A DNA stretch of 64,000 nt from Burkholderiaceae bacterium (lineage in GTDB: Bacteria > Pseudomonadota > Gammaproteobacteria > Burkholderiales > Burkholderiaceae_D), in NCBI GenBank assembly GCA_018882935.1, contig VERA01000002.1, forward strand, positions 1-64,000. Direction: 5' to 3'. The notes under the pieces were generated by a model that saw only the letters and a program-made list of their open reading frames with translations, was not told the origin of the DNA and ran no database searches. Shown piece by piece: positions 60,588-64,000 of this stretch (positions are counted from its first letter, which is position 1; every line of letters starts with the position of its first letter). The translations under genes and the position numbers were made by a program.

Positions 60588-60613
60588 CGGCCGCATGCTC
60601 TGCGGCCGTTTTT
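60588..60613 (+). terminator. Rho-independent terminator after the S41 peptidase gene
   Basis: cggccgca-tgctc-tgcggccg-ttttt. Confidence 0.82.
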
Positions 60614-60629
60614 CATTCAAGATCTGGTA

Positions 60630-61394
60630 ATGGATGATCAACAGCTGCTGCGCTACTCGCGCCACATCATGCTCGACGAGATCGGCATCGAGGGCCAGCA
60701 AAAGCTGCTCGAAGCGCATGCGCTCATCATAGGCGCCGGTGGTCTCGGATCGCCGGTGGCGCTTTATCTGGCGTCTGCTGGCGTTGGCAACATCACGCTG
60801 GTGGATGATGATCAGGTCGATCTCACCAATTTACAGCGCCAAATTCTTCACACCACGGCACGCGTCGGGCAATCGAAAGCCGCATCTGGAAAGCAAACGC
60901 TTGCCGGGATCAACCCCGAGGTGAATGTCATTGCGCTACAAGAGCGTGCAGACGAAGCGCGCCTGCAATCGCTGGTGGCAGATGCCAGCGTGGTGCTGGA
61001 CTGCACCGATAATTTTCGCACGCGTCATGCGATCAACCGCGCCTGTGTGCAAGCGCGCGTGCCGCTCGTATCAGGCGCGGCGATACGCATGGATGGGCAG
61101 GTCGCGGTGTTTGATACGCGCCGCGCTGAAAACGCCTGCTACGCCTGCCTGTTCCCGCCTGATCAGGTGTTTGAAGAGGTGCAGTGCTCGACCATGGGCG
61201 TATTTGCGCCGCTGGTCGGCATTATCGGTACCGTACAGGCGGCTGAAGCCCTGAAACTGTTAATCGGCATCGGCGAATCGCTGGCCAACCGCTTGCTGAT
61301 GCTGGATGTACGCTCAATGGAATGGACCACCATACGCACCGCAAAGAGCCACGACTGCGACGTGTGCGCGAGCACGACGCGGGCGATCGGCTGA
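60630..61394 (+). CDS. MoeB/ThiF/HesA family adenylyltransferase
   Basis: RYSRHIMLDEIGIEGQQKLLEAHALIIGAGGLGSPVALYLASAGVG. Confidence 0.93.
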   Translation: MDDQQLLRYSRHIMLDEIGIEGQQKLLEAHALIIGAGGLGSPVALYLASAGVGNITLVDDDQVDLTNLQRQILHTTARVGQSKAASGKQTLAGINPEVNVIALQERADEARLQSLVADASVVLDCTDNFRTRHAINRACVQARVPLVSGAAIRMDGQVAVFDTRRAENACYACLFPPDQVFEEVQCSTMGVFAPLVGIIGTVQAAEALKLLIGIGESLANRLLMLDVRSMEWTTIRTAKSHDCDVCASTTRAIG

Positions 61395-61414
61395 GAGACA
61401 AGCGCATTAATGCG

Positions 61415-61442
61415 CGTCATCCCGGCGAAGGCCGGGATCCAG
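61415..61442. repeat. Dispersed REP-like palindrome
   Basis: cgtcatcccggcgaaggccgggatccag; related copies at 765-794 and 855-882. Confidence 0.65.
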
Positions 61443-61444
61443 AT

Positions 61445-62020
61445 TTATCCCGCCAACAAGCTGAGCTGCAGCGCTGCACCATCTGTCGGCTTGAGCTGGA
61501 AACCGCTCTTGGCGTAGCGGTGCCAGCGACCAATCACAAAAGCCATCAGTAGAGCAGCGCGGCCAGCGGCCTGGTCTTCTGCAGGCCCGCCCTGCGTGGC
61601 CGCCAACTTCCACGATTGCCTGAGCGCCAACTCGACACGGTCTACAAACTGATTCATGCGGCGCTGCAAGCGCTCGTCTTCGTTCACTAGCGCATCACCC
61701 ATCATTACCTTGGTCATACCCGGATTTTGTTCGGAAAATTCGAGCAGCATGCGCGCCACTGACAAAGCCTGGTGCCGGCCGTCGGGTTCGCTCTGGGTGA
61801 TTTTATTGACCAGCGTGAAAATCGAGGTCTCGATAAATTCGATCAAGCCCTCATACATCTGAGCCTTGCTCGCAAAGTGCCGGTACAGCGCTGCTTCAGA
61901 CACATCCAGCTTGGCAGCAAGCGCAGCGGTAGTAACCTTTTCCGCCTTAGGGCTTTCCAGCATGCCTGCGAGTGCCTGCAGGATCTGTAATTTCCGCTCG
62001 CCTGTTTTGGAATTCGGCAT
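61445..62020 (-). CDS. slmA: Nucleoid occlusion factor SlmA (TetR family)
   Basis: ILQALAGMLESPKAEKVTTAALAAKLDVSEAALYRHFASKAQMYEGLIEFIE. Confidence 0.92.
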   Translation of the reverse strand: MPNSKTGERKLQILQALAGMLESPKAEKVTTAALAAKLDVSEAALYRHFASKAQMYEGLIEFIETSIFTLVNKITQSEPDGRHQALSVARMLLEFSEQNPGMTKVMMGDALVNEDERLQRRMNQFVDRVELALRQSWKLAATQGGPAEDQAAGRAALLMAFVIGRWHRYAKSGFQLKPTDGAALQLSLLAG

Positions 62021-62068
62021 GGTCTTATCAGTCCGGCAAAAGTGGAACAGCCCGAGAAATCTACGTCG

Positions 62069-62767
62069 CTAGCGGCGCAACCGCGAAAGATACGCCGGCA
62101 GTTTATGCAGTGATTTTACTTGCACATCGGCATAAGCCGGGCGGAAAAAAAAGCTGGGTGAAAAACCACTAAACCACACTGTGCGCATACCCAGAGATTT
62201 TGCCGACTTCAGGTTTTCCAGCGAGTCTTCGACCAGCACGCAGCGCGCGGCCGATAATCCACGTTGACGTAACACTCGGTGCAGCAGTAGCTTGGAAGGT
62301 TTTGGTCGCCACTGCTGGTGCACGCGCATCGCCTCGATCGGGACATGCTCAACAAAGTGACGGTGCAAGCCCAGTTGCCGCACTACCGCGTGCGCATAGG
62401 CGCGTGGTGCATTGGTGAGCAAGATTTTTCGACCAGGCAATCGGCGCAGCAGTCGTCCAAGGCCACGCTCCGCGCGGATCATGTCAGACAAATTATCGAA
62501 CTGATGCGCATCGCGCAAAAAATCAGACGCTCGTACGCCATGGTGGCGCACCATACCGAGCAAGGTGGCACCGTAGCGTTGCCAGTAGCGCACGCGAATA
62601 TCGTTCACTGCGTCCGGGTGCGAGGGTAAATCTTGCTCTTGCAGCACGCGCTCGATCAGCGCGTTCATGTTGCGGTTAATCGCCGGGAAGATCGCGTGCG
62701 AGGCGTTATGCAGCGTGTTATCAAGATCGAATAACCAGACCAGCTTACGCGCCACGCACAGCCTCAT
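62069..62767 (-). CDS. Pyrimidine 5'-nucleotidase (HAD family)
   Basis: WLFDLDNTLHNASHAIFPAINRNMN; KILLTNAPRAYAHAVV; CVLVEDSLENLKSAKSLGMRTVW. Confidence 0.9.
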   Translation of the reverse strand: MRLCVARKLVWLFDLDNTLHNASHAIFPAINRNMNALIERVLQEQDLPSHPDAVNDIRVRYWQRYGATLLGMVRHHGVRASDFLRDAHQFDNLSDMIRAERGLGRLLRRLPGRKILLTNAPRAYAHAVVRQLGLHRHFVEHVPIEAMRVHQQWRPKPSKLLLHRVLRQRGLSAARCVLVEDSLENLKSAKSLGMRTVWFSGFSPSFFFRPAYADVQVKSLHKLPAYLSRLRR

Positions 62768-62788
62768 TTCGCAGTGAGTGACAGGCGC

Positions 62789-63676
62789 TTAGTGAGAGCG
62801 GATCATGGTGCCGAATGCTTGCTCGGTTAGCACTTCAAGCAGCAGCGAGTGCTCGATACGGCCATCGATAATATGCACCGTGTTCACGCCCGACTTGGCA
62901 GCATCAAGTGCCGACGAAATCTTTGGCAGCATGCCGCCGGAGATCGTACCGTCGGCGAACATATCGTCGATCTCGCGCGCAGAAAGATTGGTCAGCAGTT
63001 GCCCGTTTTTATCCAGCACGCCAGGGATATTGGTCATCATGATCAATTTTTCTGCGCGTAGAATTTCGGCGATCTTGCCAGCCACCAGATCGGCGTTGAT
63101 GTTGTACGCCTGACCGTCTGCACCAAAACCGATCGGGGAGATAATCGGAATGAAGGCGTCGTCTTGCAGCGCCTTCACAACCGCCGGGTTGATCGCCTCG
63201 ATCTCGCCAACAAAGCCGATATCAACATACTCGCCAGGCTTGTCTTTATCTGGCATCTGCATCTTGCGCGCACGAATCAAACCACCGTCTTTACCGGTCA
63301 GACCGACGGCTTGGCCGCCATAGTGATTGATCAGCATAACGATATCCTGCTGAACTTCGCCACCGAGCACCCACTCGACCACCTCCATGGTTTCTTCGTC
63401 GGTGATACGCATGCCCTGCACAAAGCTGCCTTGCTTGCCGATCTTCTTGAGCGCACTATCGATTTGCGGACCGCCACCATGCACCACTACCGGGTTCATA
63501 CCGACCAGCTTCAGCAAAATCACGTCGCGCGCGAAGCCGTGCTTCAATCGCTCTTCGGTCATGGCGTTACCGCCATATTTGACGACGATTGTCTTGCCGT
63601 GGAATTTTCGGATATAGGGCAGTGCCTCGGCGAGAATCTCGGCTTTGATCTCGGGGGCGATCGCAGAAGTGGGCAT
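62789..63676 (-). CDS. argB: Acetylglutamate kinase
   Basis: [52 protein letters not shown]. Confidence 0.96.
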   Translation of the reverse strand: MPTSAIAPEIKAEILAEALPYIRKFHGKTIVVKYGGNAMTEERLKHGFARDVILLKLVGMNPVVVHGGGPQIDSALKKIGKQGSFVQGMRITDEETMEVVEWVLGGEVQQDIVMLINHYGGQAVGLTGKDGGLIRARKMQMPDKDKPGEYVDIGFVGEIEAINPAVVKALQDDAFIPIISPIGFGADGQAYNINADLVAGKIAEILRAEKLIMMTNIPGVLDKNGQLLTNLSAREIDDMFADGTISGGMLPKISSALDAAKSGVNTVHIIDGRIEHSLLLEVLTEQAFGTMIRSH

Positions 63677-63765
63677 TACCGTGCTGGCTGAGTGAGGGCA
63701 AAAGAGACCCGCGATTTTACTCCCAACTGCACGCCAGGCGGGTCGATTTTTCGAGACCGCAGTGA

Positions 63766-64000
63766 CTAACGGCAGCCGCGCAAGGTAACGCCGGCGGTCT
63801 TCGTCGCCAATGATTTCAGCTGCTCGCGCTGAGCATCGTCGTCAATCATGACCTGAATGGTGTAGCGCGTGCTGTTCCACGGATACTCGCCAATGCGCGC
63901 GTCGCCCACACCGGCCTCGCGCAACTTGTCGAGATGCGCCTCGGCGAGTTCAGCGCGTGTGAAGCGCCCAAGAGAAATTCCCCAACGCCGCGCTGGCTCA
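63766..64000 (-). CDS. SPOR-domain-like protein, C-terminal part, truncated by window end
   Basis: Minus frame reads ...[72 protein letters not shown]. Confidence 0.7.
   Translation of the reverse strand, partial: EPARRWGISLGRFTRAELAEAHLDKLREAGVGDARIGEYPWNSTRYTIQVMIDDDAQREQLKSLATKTAGVTLRGCR

Noticed and set aside
1-64000. tRNA/rRNA genes, IS elements, integrases
   Set aside because: None recognised by reading; XerC at 45417-46385 is the housekeeping recombinase next to DUF484, not an island integrase

Overview
The window is a proteobacterial chromosome segment, probably betaproteobacterial (Burkholderiales-like, judged from gene content only). Most of it is ordinary housekeeping DNA: photolyase/GPx/CFA-synthase cluster, phaM, queC, indolepyruvate ferredoxin oxidoreductase, cca, NDUFA9-like, lytic transglycosylase, metF/ahcY/metK with an SAH riboswitch, dapF, porin, xerC, COG0523/dksA/ZnuD-like receptor, hslVU, gpsA-secB-grxC-gpmA, envC-ctpA-moeB, slmA, argB. 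The standout is an accessory island at about 14.3-27.0 kb. It holds a two-partner-secretion/contact-dependent-inhibition locus of the B-C-A-I type: TpsB/CdiB, a HlyC-like acyltransferase, a 2268-aa CdiA-like exoprotein and a cognate immunity candidate. Downstream is an array of silent toxin/immunity modules: one orphan CdiA C-terminal module joined by a perfect 65-bp repeat of the main cdiA, a 55-aa single-TM immunity candidate absent from the ORF track, a decayed second copy with its own 49-aa single-TM candidate, and a paralog of the main immunity gene. The island lies between two degenerate tandem-repeat arrays, 17 bp x 8 at the queC 3' end and 16 bp x 6 before the oxidoreductase stop. All homology statements come from reading the sequence and recalled family knowledge; no searches were run.
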